Shown: positions 26,023-35,880 of the stretch, piece by piece
Numbering within the stretch: the first letter of the stretch is position 1
Layout: the number at the start of each line of letters is the position of its first letter
Source: Solirubrobacterales bacterium 67-14
GTDB lineage: Bacteria; Actinomycetota; Thermoleophilia; Solirubrobacterales; 70-9
Assembly (NCBI GenBank): GCA_001897355.1
Contig: MKST01000011.1
Span: 273,504-337,503, forward strand
Length of the DNA: 64,000 nt
Direction of reading: 5' to 3'
Notes under the pieces: model-generated
What the model saw: only the letters and a program-made list of their open reading frames with translations
The model's database searches: none
What the model was told of the DNA's origin: nothing
Made by a program: the position numbers and the translations under genes

Positions 26023-26953
26023 GGTCAACCTCTCTTCTCGCGGCTTCCGCCTTCATCAGTTGCTCGTCCCGCCAGAGGACTCGTGATCCCCACTCGTCCA
26101 GCGGCAGAATCTCCCGCCGGCCCGCCTCCGCCCGGGCCACCAGCTCCGGCGTCCAGGGGTCGTCTTGCCCCCGCTCCGCCCCCATCCGCTCGTAGGCGGC
26201 GCCCATCTTCTCGGCGTGGGAGGCGATGCCGCCTCTCGTGTTCAGGTCGGCAGTCTCGAAGGGCCCGGTCAGAGCCCAGCGCCGGCCCAGGCCGCCGCGG
26301 ACCGCGAGGTCGATCTCGTCGACCGAGGCCACCCCGTCGCGGAGCAGGCAGTACGCCTCGCGCAGGATCGCGCCCTGCAGGCGGTTGACCACGAAGCCCT
26401 CGGCCTCGGAGCGGACCAGGATCGGGCTCATGCCGACCGCGGCGAACATCTCCCGCGCCGACTCGACCGCCGTCTCAGCCGTGAAGCCGGCCGGGACCAG
26501 TTCCACCACCGGCAGCAGGTAGGGCGGGTTGGTCGGGTGGGCGACCAGGCAGCGTTCGGCACCGGCCAGCCCGTCGAAGAGGCTGGTCGGCGAGAGGGCC
26601 GACGTCGAGCTGGTCAGCAGGGCGTCGCCCGGAGCCGACTCCAGCACCGCCCGGTAGACCTCCCGCTTGAGTTCGAGCCGCTCGGGGGCGCACTCGATCA
26701 CCAGCTCCGCCTCGCCCACCGCCCAGGCTTGTTCGGCACCGGCCTCGACCCGCTCCGCGACCACGTCCACGGGCTCGCCGAGCAAGCCGTGCGCATCGAG
26801 GCGGCCGAGGCGCTCCTGGATCTCCGCCTCGACCGCCTCGACGCGCACCGGGTCGGGGTCGACGACCCGCACCGACCAGCCCGCCCGGGCGAAGGTGACC
26901 GCCCAGGCGACGCCGATCGACCCGGCGCCGACGATCCCGACCCGTCTGCTCAA
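26015..26953 (-). CDS. 3-hydroxyacyl-CoA dehydrogenase-family, CRYL1/carnitine dehydrogenase-like
   Basis: The 312-residue NAD-dependent dehydrogenase has VGIVGAGSIGVAWAV at the N terminus and the catalytic-His block RCLVAHPTNPPYLLP. Its length and the single HAD-NAD plus short C-domain layout match L-gulonate 3-dehydrogenase (lambda-crystallin) and L-carnitine dehydrogenase rather than beta-oxidation HAD. It probably oxidises a beta-hydroxy acid without CoA. TTG 26953 overlaps the gcvPB stop as TTGA. Confidence 0.87.
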   Translation of the reverse strand: MSRRVGIVGAGSIGVAWAVTFARAGWSVRVVDPDPVRVEAVEAEIQERLGRLDAHGLLGEPVDVVAERVEAGAEQAWAVGEAELVIECAPERLELKREVYRAVLESAPGDALLTSSTSALSPTSLFDGLAGAERCLVAHPTNPPYLLPVVELVPAGFTAETAVESAREMFAAVGMSPILVRSEAEGFVVNRLQGAILREAYCLLRDGVASVDEIDLAVRGGLGRRWALTGPFETADLNTRGGIASHAEKMGAAYERMGAERGQDDPWTPELVARAEAGRREILPLDEWGSRVLWRDEQLMKAEAARREVDHG

Positions 26954-28500
26954 GGGCTGGTCCGCCCCTTCGGTCGGTCGCCGTGCTTGCGCTTGTAGGC
27001 CCGCCAGGTGGTCGCCCACTGGTCGGGCTCGTCGAGCCTCGATCCATCGACCGGACCGATCGCCTGGTTGTGCGGTGCCGTCTTGACGATCTCGGGGTCC
27101 TCGTAGGCCTCGCGACAGACCTGGGCGAGGACGTCGATCCAGTAGTCGAGATCCTCGATCGGCCAGGTCTCGCCCGCCTCCGGGGTGATCGGCTCGGGCA
27201 CCAGCCAGGGCTCGTGGCTCAGCCATGGTGCGTCGACCCCGAAATCGACCATCCGGTTCTGGACGTCGAAGACGGTCACGCCGGTGTCCTCCTGGAGCTT
27301 GCCGAGGCTGTACCTCGTCATCTCGAGCCGGCGGCTCTTGATGTCCGGGTGGCTGATGCTCAGGCCCGGGATCTCGAGCAGGCGCTTCTCCATGTAGTTG
27401 TTGGCCAGGACCGACATGTCGGAGGCGAAGCGGATGCCCTCGGCGCCCATCGATCGCACCCAGGAGTAGGCCTTGACGATCTGGGGGACATTGCCCCAGT
27501 ACTCGCGAACGCGCCCCACGCTCTTCGGCGCCTCGTCGACGTCCTCGAGCGAGTAGGAACCACCCTGCTCGCGGACCAGGGGCCGCGGCATGTAGGGCTC
27601 GAGCTCGGACGAGCATCCGTATGCGCCGACCGCCGGCCCACCGCCGCCGAACGGCGCAGCAAAGGTCTTGTGGAGCATGAACATGCAGGCGTCGAAGCCG
27701 AGTTCACGGGCTCGCAGCTTGCTCATCGCGCCGTTGAAGTTGGCGTGGTCGTAGAAGCAGAGCCCGCCGGCCTCGTGGACCAGGTCCACCCACTGCTTGA
27801 TCTCGGGGTTGTAGATCCCCATGTCGTCCGGGTTGCCGATCATCATGCCCGCGGTCCGCTCCGAGACGGCCGCCTCGAGCGCCTCCAAGGGCGGGTAGCC
27901 GTCCTCGCCCAGCATCAGGGTGACCACCTTGAAGCCGGCCGCCGCGGCGGTCGCGGCGTTGCAGGGATGGGTCTGGATCGTGGTGATGATCTCGTTGCGC
28001 TGCTCGAGCTCGCCGCGGTCCGCGTGGTAGGCCCGGGTCGTGACCGCGTTGACGTAGGCGGCATCGGCCCCGCCGCCGGCCTGGAACACGAACTGGTCCA
28101 TGCCGGAGAGCTCGCAGAGGATCTCGCTCATGCCATGAAGCACCGCGAGCACGCCCTGGATGGTCTCGGGATCCTGCCCGGGATGGAGCTCCGCGATGTG
28201 ATCGGCGGAGATCCGCTCACCCAGCAGCGGCGAGTACTTGATCGTGCAGGTGCCGAACAGGTTCACCCCCATCATGCCCAGGGTCTCCTGGGCCAGATGT
28301 ATGTAGTGGCGCTGGACCTCGGCCTCCGACAGCTCCGGCAGGCCGGCCCGTTCCCCGCGCTTCATCGAATCGGGTACGAAGCCGGCCGTGTCGGCGTCAC
28401 CGGCCGCCGGCGGGATGAACCCGCGGCGCCCCGGGCTGCCCATCTCCATCACCACCGGCTCGTCCCAAACCGGCGCGTGATACCTGCGCAGGCCGCTCAC
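26950..28500 (-). CDS. gcvPB: Glycine dehydrogenase (decarboxylating) subunit 2
   Basis: The 516-residue C-terminal half of the glycine cleavage P-protein has the PLP lysine in MLHKTFAAPFGGGGPA (K278), the FQAGGGADA loop and the MIGNPDDMGIYNP block. With GcvPA it decarboxylates glycine and passes an aminomethyl group to a lipoyl carrier. The GTG start overlaps gcvPA by 4 nt. No gcvH, gcvT or lpd lies in the window, so this may be a paralogue dedicated to this catabolic cluster. Confidence 0.92.
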   Translation of the reverse strand: MSGLRRYHAPVWDEPVVMEMGSPGRRGFIPPAAGDADTAGFVPDSMKRGERAGLPELSEAEVQRHYIHLAQETLGMMGVNLFGTCTIKYSPLLGERISADHIAELHPGQDPETIQGVLAVLHGMSEILCELSGMDQFVFQAGGGADAAYVNAVTTRAYHADRGELEQRNEIITTIQTHPCNAATAAAAGFKVVTLMLGEDGYPPLEALEAAVSERTAGMMIGNPDDMGIYNPEIKQWVDLVHEAGGLCFYDHANFNGAMSKLRARELGFDACMFMLHKTFAAPFGGGGPAVGAYGCSSELEPYMPRPLVREQGGSYSLEDVDEAPKSVGRVREYWGNVPQIVKAYSWVRSMGAEGIRFASDMSVLANNYMEKRLLEIPGLSISHPDIKSRRLEMTRYSLGKLQEDTGVTVFDVQNRMVDFGVDAPWLSHEPWLVPEPITPEAGETWPIEDLDYWIDVLAQVCREAYEDPEIVKTAPHNQAIGPVDGSRLDEPDQWATTWRAYKRKHGDRPKGRTSP

Positions 28501-29897
28501 CGGACCGCCTCCGTCAGGGCTTCGCCGAGCAAGGCGATGTCCTCGTCCTGGTGGACCTCGGTCACGCAGATCAAGGCGCTCTGGCCCAGCTCGGGGAAAC
28601 GGCCCGAGAGGTCGAGGCCGCCGAAGATGCCCTGCTCGCGGAGCGAGGCGTTGATCTCGGCCACCGTCTTGCCGGTGCCGTTGAAGTCGGCCACGAATTC
28701 CTTGAAGAAGGCGTCGCCGAAGCGGACCTCGACGCCCGGGATGCGGGCGACGGTCTCGGCGGCCTGATGACTGCGACCGAGGATCGTCCGCCCGATCTCC
28801 TCGAAGCCGCGTGGGCCGAGCAGGGCCATGTAGACCGAAGCGGCTATCGCCCAGAGGTAGGTCGAGTTGCCGGTCCAGTCGTTGCCCAGCTCGCGTGAGC
28901 CGTAGGAGGTCTGTTCGAAGAGGGTCATCGAAAAGCCGATGTCCCCTTCGGCCGTGTGTGCCGCGGAGAGGCAGAGGGTCGGGTACTGGCGGGCGTAGCG
29001 CTCCTCGTCCCGGGAGGCGATGAAGCCGCTGGCGCCACCGCCGCAGTTCATGTGCACCCCGAGCGACTGGATCGTGCCGACCACGATGTCCGCGCCCCAG
29101 GCCGACGGCGAGGCGGTGACGCCGAGCGCGATCGGGTCGACGCCGACGATCACCTCCGCCCCCGCTTCCTTGGCCAGGCGGGCGGCCTCCGGCCCGCTTG
29201 CCTCGAAGGTGCCGAGGAAAGACGGGTTCTCGAGGTAGATGGCGGCGGTCCGGTCGGAGAGCTTGGACCGGAAGTCCTCCAGGTCGAGGCAGCCGGTCTC
29301 CCAGTCGGTCGCGACTTCGACCAGCTCGATGTGGTGCTCGAGCTCGGGCAACCCGGCGTAGGTCTCGATCACCGCGCGGCGTTCCGGGTCGAGCGACGCG
29401 GCGACCAGCACCTCCGAGCGCCCGTTGATCCGCTGGGCCATCAGCATCGCGTGGCCGGCAGCGCAACCCCATGAGTAGACCGGCAGCCCGACGAAGTCGA
29501 GTTCGAGCAGTTCGCCGAGCTGGGAGCAGAACTCGAAGAGCGACTGGGTCCGCCCGAGATCCGAAGAGGGGGTGCCCCAGATGTTGTTGAGGAACTCGGC
29601 CCGGCCGACGATCTCGTCGACCACCGCCGGCACGTAGTGGGGCCAGCAGCCACCGCCGAGGAAGCTTGCCTTCGGTTTCACGTCGCGGCTCAGCAGGTCG
29701 TCCATGTGGCGCGAGAGATCGGCTTCGGAGACCAGCGCCGGCGGCAGCTCCAGGCCACCCGCAAGTCGGTGCTCAGCCGGGATCTGCTCGAAGAGCTCCT
29801 CGACATCCGATGCCCCGACCACGTCCAGCATGTGCTCGACCGTGGCCTGGTTCGAGTTGGCCATCAGGTGATGGGGCTCGATCTTGCTCACGTCCAT
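28497..29897 (-). CDS. gcvPA: Glycine dehydrogenase (decarboxylating) subunit 1
   Basis: The 466-residue N-terminal half of P-protein contains the conserved FLGGGCWPHYVPAVVDEI, FEFCSQLGELL and VGTIQSLGVHMNCGGGASGF blocks. It pairs with GcvPB to build the pyridoxal-dependent decarboxylase. It begins 13 nt after the AcoX-like kinase gene and is transcribed with it. The canonical type has YxPYQAE-like segments; here this region reads NNIWGTPSSDLGRTQSLFEF, a noticeable departure, so the substrate could differ from glycine. Confidence 0.88.
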   Translation of the reverse strand: MDVSKIEPHHLMANSNQATVEHMLDVVGASDVEELFEQIPAEHRLAGGLELPPALVSEADLSRHMDDLLSRDVKPKASFLGGGCWPHYVPAVVDEIVGRAEFLNNIWGTPSSDLGRTQSLFEFCSQLGELLELDFVGLPVYSWGCAAGHAMLMAQRINGRSEVLVAASLDPERRAVIETYAGLPELEHHIELVEVATDWETGCLDLEDFRSKLSDRTAAIYLENPSFLGTFEASGPEAARLAKEAGAEVIVGVDPIALGVTASPSAWGADIVVGTIQSLGVHMNCGGGASGFIASRDEERYARQYPTLCLSAAHTAEGDIGFSMTLFEQTSYGSRELGNDWTGNSTYLWAIAASVYMALLGPRGFEEIGRTILGRSHQAAETVARIPGVEVRFGDAFFKEFVADFNGTGKTVAEINASLREQGIFGGLDLSGRFPELGQSALICVTEVHQDEDIALLGEALTEAVR

Positions 29898-29910
29898 TCC
29901 CTCTCCTCCA

Positions 29911-31038
29911 CTAGGCCGCCACCTCGTAGATGAGCGACTCTTTTCTGCCGATTCGCACCGGGCGATACCCGGTGAAGCGCCTGTCGATGTCCGTATCTCC
30001 GGTGTCGACCGTCAAGGGCGAGGATCCGAGCTCGATCAATTTCTGCAGGTCGGCGACCACGATCAGGTCGCCGGGGTCGACCCGCTCCAGGGTCTTGGGC
30101 CCGATCTGCTGGTTGCCTCGCCCCAGCAGCGACCCTTGGCCGCCGATCACACCCATGACCAGGTGGACGCGACCGGCCTCGGCGGTCAGCTCGTCCAGCT
30201 CGGCCTCGGTCACGTCGCCGGCGATCAACTCCCGGTCGCGGACCACGTCGATCGCCAGCGGGTCGGACTGGAAGCCGAGATGGCGACGGACCCAGCCCAT
30301 GGTCGAACCGGGGCCGATCACGTATGTATCGCCCGGGACCATCTCCTCTACCACCTCGAGGCAGGCGCCCCGCATGGCCGCGGCGTCACGCCCGCTCGAT
30401 CGCGACTTCGCGGCCAGCAGGCGGGAGCGCGCCTCCGGCACGGAGACCGTGCCGTAGAGGGTGGTCGTGGCCTTGGGATCGTCGGCGTCGCGATCGACCA
30501 CTTCCGCCTCGTCCAACCGTACGGACCCGGGATCGTGGCCCAGGTACTCGGCGACCACGTCCGCCGCCGCGGCCGGGCTCCTCGCGAAACAGCCCGAATG
30601 CATCTTGACGCCGGTCGGGATGCCCACCACCGGGATCCGGCGGCCGATCGACTCGCGAATCACCCTGGCGGTGCCGTCGCCGCCGGCGAACATGATCAGT
30701 TCGACGCCGGAGTCGGCCATCGCCAGGGCCGCATCGCGGGTGTCGTCGGGTGAGGTGTGGCAGCCGAACCGCCCGGTCACCTCGGTCTCGAAGCCGTGCT
30801 CGCGGGCCACCTTCTCGCCCATCGCCCCGCCCGCCACGGTCAGGGTGAAGCCCTGGCCCCGCAGGCGGTCGAGCGCAACCCCGGCTCTCTCGGCCGCCAT
30901 CTCGGTCGCGCCGAGCTCCCTGGCCCGCCGCTGAAGCTCGTCCCCGTCGGTGCCGCGCAGCCCGACCTTGCCTCCCATCCCGGCGATCGGGTTGACGATC
31001 AACCCGATCCGGCGGCGGAGGGAGGTCGGGCCGGCCAT
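29911..31038 (-). CDS. ATP-NAD kinase/AcoX-like protein
   Basis: The 375-residue protein opens with RIGLIVNPIAGMGGKVGLRG and carries the nucleotide motif GGDGT (119-123) and IPTGVKMHSGCFA, which are characteristic of the AcoX-like branch of the NAD kinase superfamily. AcoX genes accompany acetoin and other catabolic operons, and their reaction is not established. It sits between the aminotransferase and gcvPA, 4 nt after the aminotransferase stop. Confidence 0.87.
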   Translation of the reverse strand: MAGPTSLRRRIGLIVNPIAGMGGKVGLRGTDGDELQRRARELGATEMAAERAGVALDRLRGQGFTLTVAGGAMGEKVAREHGFETEVTGRFGCHTSPDDTRDAALAMADSGVELIMFAGGDGTARVIRESIGRRIPVVGIPTGVKMHSGCFARSPAAAADVVAEYLGHDPGSVRLDEAEVVDRDADDPKATTTLYGTVSVPEARSRLLAAKSRSSGRDAAAMRGACLEVVEEMVPGDTYVIGPGSTMGWVRRHLGFQSDPLAIDVVRDRELIAGDVTEAELDELTAEAGRVHLVMGVIGGQGSLLGRGNQQIGPKTLERVDPGDLIVVADLQKLIELGSSPLTVDTGDTDIDRRFTGYRPVRIGRKESLIYEVAA

Positions 31039-31042
31039 CGCC

Positions 31043-32443
31043 TCAGGCCCTGCCCAGTTCCTTCGCGACCTGGTCGGCCGAATCGCGGGCGACCGAGACC
31101 ATCTGGTCGATCTCCGCCTCTTCGATCACGAAGGGCGGTGAGAAAGAGATCGTGTCGGCCTCCGGGAGGGCCCGCGAGATCACCCCCCGCTCCAGGCAGG
31201 CCTGGTTGATCCGCCGCCCGACCCCGAGCGCCGGGTCGAAGCGGACCGCCGGATCCTTCTCGGCCACGAACTCGACCGCGGCGACCAGGCCCTTGCCGCG
31301 CACCTCGCCGACCAAGGGGTGGTCGGCGAAGGCTTCGCGCAGGTTGGAGCGCAGGCGTTCGCCCCGGACGGTGACCTGGGAGATCAGGTCCTCGTCTTCG
31401 ACGATGTCGAGGTTGGCCATCGCCGCGGCGGCCGAAAGGGGGTGGGCACTGTAGGTGTATCCGTGGCCGAAGGCAAGGCCGCTGTCCGAGTGCTCGGCCA
31501 GCACGTCCCAGACCTTGCCGGTGACCAGGCAGGCGGAGAGCGGCACGTACCCGGAGGTGATCCCCTTCGCGACCGTGATCAGGTCGGGCTCCATTCCCAT
31601 CACCGTCGACCCGAACCACTCGCCGAGACGGCCGAAGGCGGAGACCACCTCGTCGGCGATGAGCAGGACGTCGTGTCGGTCGAGTACCTCCTTGATGGCG
31701 GGGAAGTAGCCATCGGGAGGAATGATGACGCCCCCGGCCGCTTGGATCGGCTCGGCGATGAAAGCGGCGACGGTGTCCGGCCCCTCGTCCAGGATCAGCT
31801 GCTCGAGGTCAGCGGCGAGCCGGGCCGAGAAGTCGGCGTCGCTCTCCCCCGGCTTCGCTTCCCAGAGCCGCGATGGAGTCGTGGTGTGCCGGATGAACGG
31901 CAACGGCAGGTCGAAACCCTCGTGGAGGTTGCTGAGTCCGGTCAGCCCGGCCGTGGCGATGGTCACCCCGTGGTAGCCGCGACGGCGGGAGATGACCTTC
32001 TTCTTCTCCGGCCGCCCGAGGGCGTTGTTGTAGTACCAGACCAGTTTGATCTGGGTGTCGTTCGCGTCCGAGCCGCTGTTGCCGTAGAAGACCTTGGAGA
32101 TCGGCACCGGGGCGAGCTCGGTCAGGCGCTCGGCCAGCCGGGCGGGGGTATCGGTCGCCATCGACGAGAAGGCGTGGTAATAGGGCAGCTTCAGGGTCTG
32201 GTCGTACAGCGCCTGCGCGATCCGCTCCCGCCCGTAGCCGACGTTGACGCACCAGAGCCCGGCCATGGCGTCCAGGTACTCGGTGCCGGCTTCGTCCCAG
32301 AGGGTCGAAGCCTTGCCGCGGACCATCATCCGCGGACCTGTTCGCTGATGCTCTCCGAGCACCGTGAAGGGGTGAAAGACGTGCTTCCGGTCGAGTTCGG
32401 AAGCCGCCGGCATGTCTGGGGGATTTGTTCGGCTTGCGTTCAT
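31043..32443 (-). CDS. Class III (omega) aminotransferase
   Basis: The 466-residue PLP enzyme has [34 protein letters not shown]264 in [13 protein letters not shown] and Schiff-base K293 in [13 protein letters not shown]. Relatives are omega-amino acid:pyruvate or putrescine/taurine aminotransferases, giving an aldehyde from a terminal amine. That aldehyde would suit the divergent aldehyde dehydrogenase. ATG 32443 is preferred; TTG 32488 is open upstream but would cover the operator. It is the first gene of a six-gene operon. Confidence 0.9.
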   Translation of the reverse strand: MNASRTNPPDMPAASELDRKHVFHPFTVLGEHQRTGPRMMVRGKASTLWDEAGTEYLDAMAGLWCVNVGYGRERIAQALYDQTLKLPYYHAFSSMATDTPARLAERLTELAPVPISKVFYGNSGSDANDTQIKLVWYYNNALGRPEKKKVISRRRGYHGVTIATAGLTGLSNLHEGFDLPLPFIRHTTTPSRLWEAKPGESDADFSARLAADLEQLILDEGPDTVAAFIAEPIQAAGGVIIPPDGYFPAIKEVLDRHDVLLIADEVVSAFGRLGEWFGSTVMGMEPDLITVAKGITSGYVPLSACLVTGKVWDVLAEHSDSGLAFGHGYTYSAHPLSAAAAMANLDIVEDEDLISQVTVRGERLRSNLREAFADHPLVGEVRGKGLVAAVEFVAEKDPAVRFDPALGVGRRINQACLERGVISRALPEADTISFSPPFVIEEAEIDQMVSVARDSADQVAKELGRA

Positions 32444-32460
32444 TTGCTCGTTATGCGAAC
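32427..32460. promoter_or_regulatory. Tandem dyad operator, copy B (aminotransferase/aldehyde dehydrogenase)
   Basis: GTTCG-GCTTG-CGTTC (32427-32441) and GCTCG-TTATG-CGAAC (32446-32460) are 19 bp apart, as at the other two loci. The second lies between the divergent aminotransferase and aldehyde dehydrogenase genes; the first falls inside the aminotransferase 5' end if ATG 32443 is used. A shared regulator could control both directions. Confidence 0.6.
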
Positions 32461-32506
32461 CTTTACATATTGACGGAGGTTTGTCCAATCGAAGGAGAAA
32501 TGGCCG

Positions 32507-33976
32507 ATGGCAGCAACCGAAACCAGTCCCCTCGACAGCCGGCTCTGGCGCGAGGATCTGTTCATCGACGGCCGATGGGTCGAATCCGATTCGGGTGAAC
32601 GGCTGACGGTCACCGACCCCGCGACCGGCGAGGAGATCGCCCGGGTCTCATCGGCCGGTGCGGCCGAGACCGAAGCCGCGATCGACGCCGCCGCGCGGGC
32701 GCTGCCGGCCTGGGCGGGGCTCACCGCCAAGCAGAGGGCCGGCATCATGCGGGACTGGTTCGACCTGATCGTCGAGCACGCGGAGGAGTTGGCGGCGATC
32801 CTCGTCCTCGAGCAGGGCAAGCCGCTCGCCGAAGCGGTCGGGGAGATCCACTACGGGGCAGGCTTCCTGGAGTGGTACGCCGAGGAGGGCAAGCGCGCCT
32901 ACGGCGACGTGGTGCCGACCAACCAGGACGGGCGCCGGATCTTCGCGATCAAGCAGCCGGTCGGCGTCTGCGCCGCGATCACCCCCTGGAACTTCCCCTC
33001 GGCGATGATCATGCGCAAGGTCGCCCCCGCCCTCGGCGCCGGCTGCACCATCGTGGTCAAGCCGGCCGAGCAGACCCCCCTCTCTGCCACCGCCCTGGCC
33101 AAGCTGGCCGAGGAGGCCGGAGTCCCGGCCGGGGTGCTCAACGTGGTCACCGGTGACCCGGCCGCGATCGGCGGCGCCATCACCTCCGACGCCCGGGTGC
33201 GCCTGCTCAGCTTCACCGGGTCCACCCCGGTCGGCAAGCTGCTGATGTCACAGTGCGCCGAGACCGTCAAGCACGTCTCGCTGGAGCTCGGCGGCAACGC
33301 GCCGCTGATCGTCTTCGACGATGCCGACCTCGACGCCGCAGTCGAGGGGGCGATGGCCTCCAAGTTCCGTAATGCCGGCCAGACCTGCGTCTGCGCCAAC
33401 CGGCTGATCGTCCAGGACGGCGTCTACGACGAGTTCGTCGAGAAACTGGTCGCGGCAACGGAGGCACTCACCGTCGGCTCCGGATTCGAGGAAGGGGTCG
33501 ACCAGGGCCCGCTGATCGACGACGCGGCGGTGGCCAAGGTCGAGTCCCACATCGCCGACGCGACCAGCCGCGGGGCCGAGGTCGCCACCGGCGGCACCCT
33601 CCACGAGAGAGGCGGAACCTGGTTCGCCCCGACCGTGCTGACCGGGGTCGGCCCGGAAATGCGGATCGCCTCGGAGGAGACCTTCGGGCCGGTCGCTCCC
33701 GTCTTCCGCTTCGACAGCGAGGAGGAGGCGCTCCGGATGGCCAACGCCACCGAATCCGGCCTCGCCGCCTACTTCTTCTCGCGCGACGTCGGCCGCACCT
33801 GGCGCTTTGCCGAGCGACTCGAGTTCGGCGTGGTAGGAGTGAACACCGGAGTCATCTCATACGAAGGGGCACCCTTCGGGGGTGTCAAGCAATCCGGCCT
33901 GGGAAGAGAGGGTTCGCGGTTCGGGCTCGACGACTTCCTGGAAATCAAGTACGTCTGTCTGGAGGGAATCGAATGA
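32507..33976 (+). CDS. Aldehyde dehydrogenase, succinate-semialdehyde type
   Basis: The 489-residue NAD(P)-dependent dehydrogenase has N162 in [10 protein letters not shown]260 in LELGGNAP and catalytic C294 in [11 protein letters not shown]. The CVC pair and the [13 protein letters not shown] segment resemble GabD. It would oxidise the semialdehyde made by an omega-aminotransferase to an acid. GGAG lies 10 nt before the ATG. It overlaps the SDR gene by 4 nt (ATGA). Confidence 0.92.
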   Translation: MAATETSPLDSRLWREDLFIDGRWVESDSGERLTVTDPATGEEIARVSSAGAAETEAAIDAAARALPAWAGLTAKQRAGIMRDWFDLIVEHAEELAAILVLEQGKPLAEAVGEIHYGAGFLEWYAEEGKRAYGDVVPTNQDGRRIFAIKQPVGVCAAITPWNFPSAMIMRKVAPALGAGCTIVVKPAEQTPLSATALAKLAEEAGVPAGVLNVVTGDPAAIGGAITSDARVRLLSFTGSTPVGKLLMSQCAETVKHVSLELGGNAPLIVFDDADLDAAVEGAMASKFRNAGQTCVCANRLIVQDGVYDEFVEKLVAATEALTVGSGFEEGVDQGPLIDDAAVAKVESHIADATSRGAEVATGGTLHERGGTWFAPTVLTGVGPEMRIASEETFGPVAPVFRFDSEEEALRMANATESGLAAYFFSRDVGRTWRFAERLEFGVVGVNTGVISYEGAPFGGVKQSGLGREGSRFGLDDFLEIKYVCLEGIE

Positions 33977-34743
33977 AGTCACTCGAAGGGCGCACCGCGA
34001 TCGTCACCGGTTCCGCGCAAGGCATCGGCCGCGGGATCGCCGAGGTGCTCGGGCGCGAAGGTGCCAAGGTAGTGATCGCCGACATCAACGGCGAGCTGGC
34101 CGAGGCCACCGCCAGGCAGCTGGAGGACGAGGGGATCGAGGCGATCGGGGCCGGGGTCGACGTCACCGACACCGACAGCCTCGACGGGCTGGTCGCCAGG
34201 ACGGTCGAAGAGTTCGGATCGATCGACATCCTCGCCGCCAATGCCGGGATCTATCCGGCCGACCCGATCGAGGAGGTCGACCGGGCCGGCTGGGACCGGG
34301 TCATGGACCTCAACGTGGCCGGCGCGTTCTTCTCATTCCAGGCCTGCCTGCCGCAGATGCGCGAGCAGGGTTATGGCCGGGCCGTCTTCACCTCTTCGAT
34401 CTCCGGGCCCTACACCGGTCATCCCGGCTACTCGCACTACGGCGCCTCGAAGGCCGCGGTGCTGGGTTTCATGCGCTCGGCCGCGATCGAGACCGCCCGG
34501 CAGGGGATCACCGTGAACGCCGTGCTGCCCGGCAACGTCCAGACCCCGGGCCTGGACGACGCCGGCGAGGAACACAAGCAGGCGATGATGGCGTCGATCC
34601 CGATGGGCGAATTCGCGACCCCGGCGGACATCGGCTGGGCGGTCCGTTTCCTCGCCTCGGAGGAGGCCCGGTACATCACCGGGCACCCGCTCGTGGTCGA
34701 CGGCGGACAGGTGCTGCCGGAGACGCCGCTGGCGCTCCACTGA
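33973..34743 (+). CDS. Short-chain dehydrogenase/reductase
   Basis: The 256-residue classical SDR has TGSAQGIG, AANAGIY, Ser in TSSISGPY and the active-site YGASK. It is close to 3-oxoacyl-reductase or sugar/polyol dehydrogenase types. Acidic DING after beta-2 suggests NAD use. It is coupled to the aldehyde dehydrogenase and followed after 18 nt by an EamA transporter, so it likely reduces or oxidises an intermediate of the same route. Confidence 0.9.
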   Translation: MKSLEGRTAIVTGSAQGIGRGIAEVLGREGAKVVIADINGELAEATARQLEDEGIEAIGAGVDVTDTDSLDGLVARTVEEFGSIDILAANAGIYPADPIEEVDRAGWDRVMDLNVAGAFFSFQACLPQMREQGYGRAVFTSSISGPYTGHPGYSHYGASKAAVLGFMRSAAIETARQGITVNAVLPGNVQTPGLDDAGEEHKQAMMASIPMGEFATPADIGWAVRFLASEEARYITGHPLVVDGGQVLPETPLALH

Positions 34744-34761
34744 GCGGCAGGCCGGCCCCAC

Positions 34762-35604
34762 TTGATCTCGGTCCTGCTCGGCGCCTCGGCGGCACTCTGC
34801 TGGGGTGCCCAGAACGTCTTGCTGGCCGGGGTCGCCCGCCGGGGAGACCCCGACGTGGCGGCGCTCTGGTACGTGACCTACATGGCCCTGCTGGCCGCCC
34901 CCTTCGCGCTCGCGACCGGGGATCTCTCCGACCTGGCCGACGGCACGATCGGCTACTTCGTCCTGGCCGGGCTGGTGCAGGCCTTCGGGATGATCGCCTT
35001 CACCCGGGCGCTCGGGATCGGGCCGGTGGGAATGCTGACCGGGCTGCTCTCGCTCGAAGGCTCCGGGGCGGCGATCCTCAGCTTCGTCGCCGGCGAGTCG
35101 GTCGGCCTGCCGGTCGCGGCGGGCCTGCTGCTGGCCAGTGTCGGCGGCGTGCTGCTGGTCGCCTCCCGCTCGGGTGGATCGCCGAACCGCGGCGTAGGCC
35201 TGACCCTGGCCGCGGTCGCCTGCTTCGCGGCCAGCCTCTTCTGCCTAGGCCACTACGAGGCCAACCTCGCGCTGACCATGCTCGTCTTCAACGGAGCCTC
35301 GTCCCTCGCCATCGCCGGCCTGCTTAAGGTGCAGGGACGGAGCCTGGCCACCGGCCGCTTCGAATCGGCCCGGTCCGAGTCGGTGATGATCCTGATCGCC
35401 GCCCTGGGCCTGCTCGGCCTGGTCTCCTTCGCCTACGGGTCGAGGCAGGGCTCGACCGCGGTGACGGCGGTCCTCTCCGCCCAGTTCGGGGCGGTCGCCG
35501 CGATCGGCGGCTACTTCCATTTCGGCGAGAAACTCGCCCCCAGCCAGATCGCCGGTTTCGCGATCCTCGCCTCGGGGGTCAGCCTGGTCGCGGCGTTCGC
35601 CTGA
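34762..35604 (+). CDS. EamA-family small-molecule transporter
   Basis: This 280-residue membrane protein has about ten helices in two EamA repeats (1-135 and 145-280). It belongs to the DMT superfamily, which moves amino acids, amines or other metabolites. The start is TTG with poor ribosome-binding signal, so the first few residues are uncertain. It is the third gene of the aldehyde dehydrogenase operon and ends convergently 12 nt from tatA. Confidence 0.83.
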   Translation: MISVLLGASAALCWGAQNVLLAGVARRGDPDVAALWYVTYMALLAAPFALATGDLSDLADGTIGYFVLAGLVQAFGMIAFTRALGIGPVGMLTGLLSLEGSGAAILSFVAGESVGLPVAAGLLLASVGGVLLVASRSGGSPNRGVGLTLAAVACFAASLFCLGHYEANLALTMLVFNGASSLAIAGLLKVQGRSLATGRFESARSESVMILIAALGLLGLVSFAYGSRQGSTAVTAVLSAQFGAVAAIGGYFHFGEKLAPSQIAGFAILASGVSLVAAFA

Positions 35605-35616
35605 CCGCGGCTTCGT

Positions 35617-35838
35617 CTAGGCGACGTCTGCCTTGGCCGGCTCCGCGGCCTTTTCGACCTCGGCCTGGGCCGGGCTGCCCTCGTCCACACTGTCTTGGCG
35701 GCTGTTCAGCCCGGACTTGAATTCACGAAGTCCCTTGCCGGCCGAGCGTCCCAGTTCCGGCAACTTTCGGGGACCGAAGATCACCAGCAGCAAGATCAGG
35801 ACGATCGCTATTTCCATGGGACCGATGTTCGGAATCAC
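35617..35838 (-). CDS. tatA: Twin-arginine translocase subunit TatA
   Basis: The 73-residue protein has one N-terminal helix (PMEIAIVLILLLVIF), the FGPRKLPELGRSAGKG hinge and amphipathic helix typical of TatA/E, and an acidic Ala-rich tail. The GTG start at 35838 has AGGAG upstream; the longer frame from 35910 lacks Tat features. It sits inside the catabolic island without tatB/C. The Tat-signalled binding protein at 24857 could use it. Confidence 0.9.
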   Translation of the reverse strand: MIPNIGPMEIAIVLILLLVIFGPRKLPELGRSAGKGLREFKSGLNSRQDSVDEGSPAQAEVEKAAEPAKADVA

Positions 35839-35880
35839 TTTGCCTCTCCTCGTTGGATTCAGCGCAGAGCATAGCCCCTG

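Noticed and set aside
26950-28500. Complete glycine cleavage system
   Set aside because: Only the two P-protein subunits are present; no T, H or L protein gene occurs in the window.
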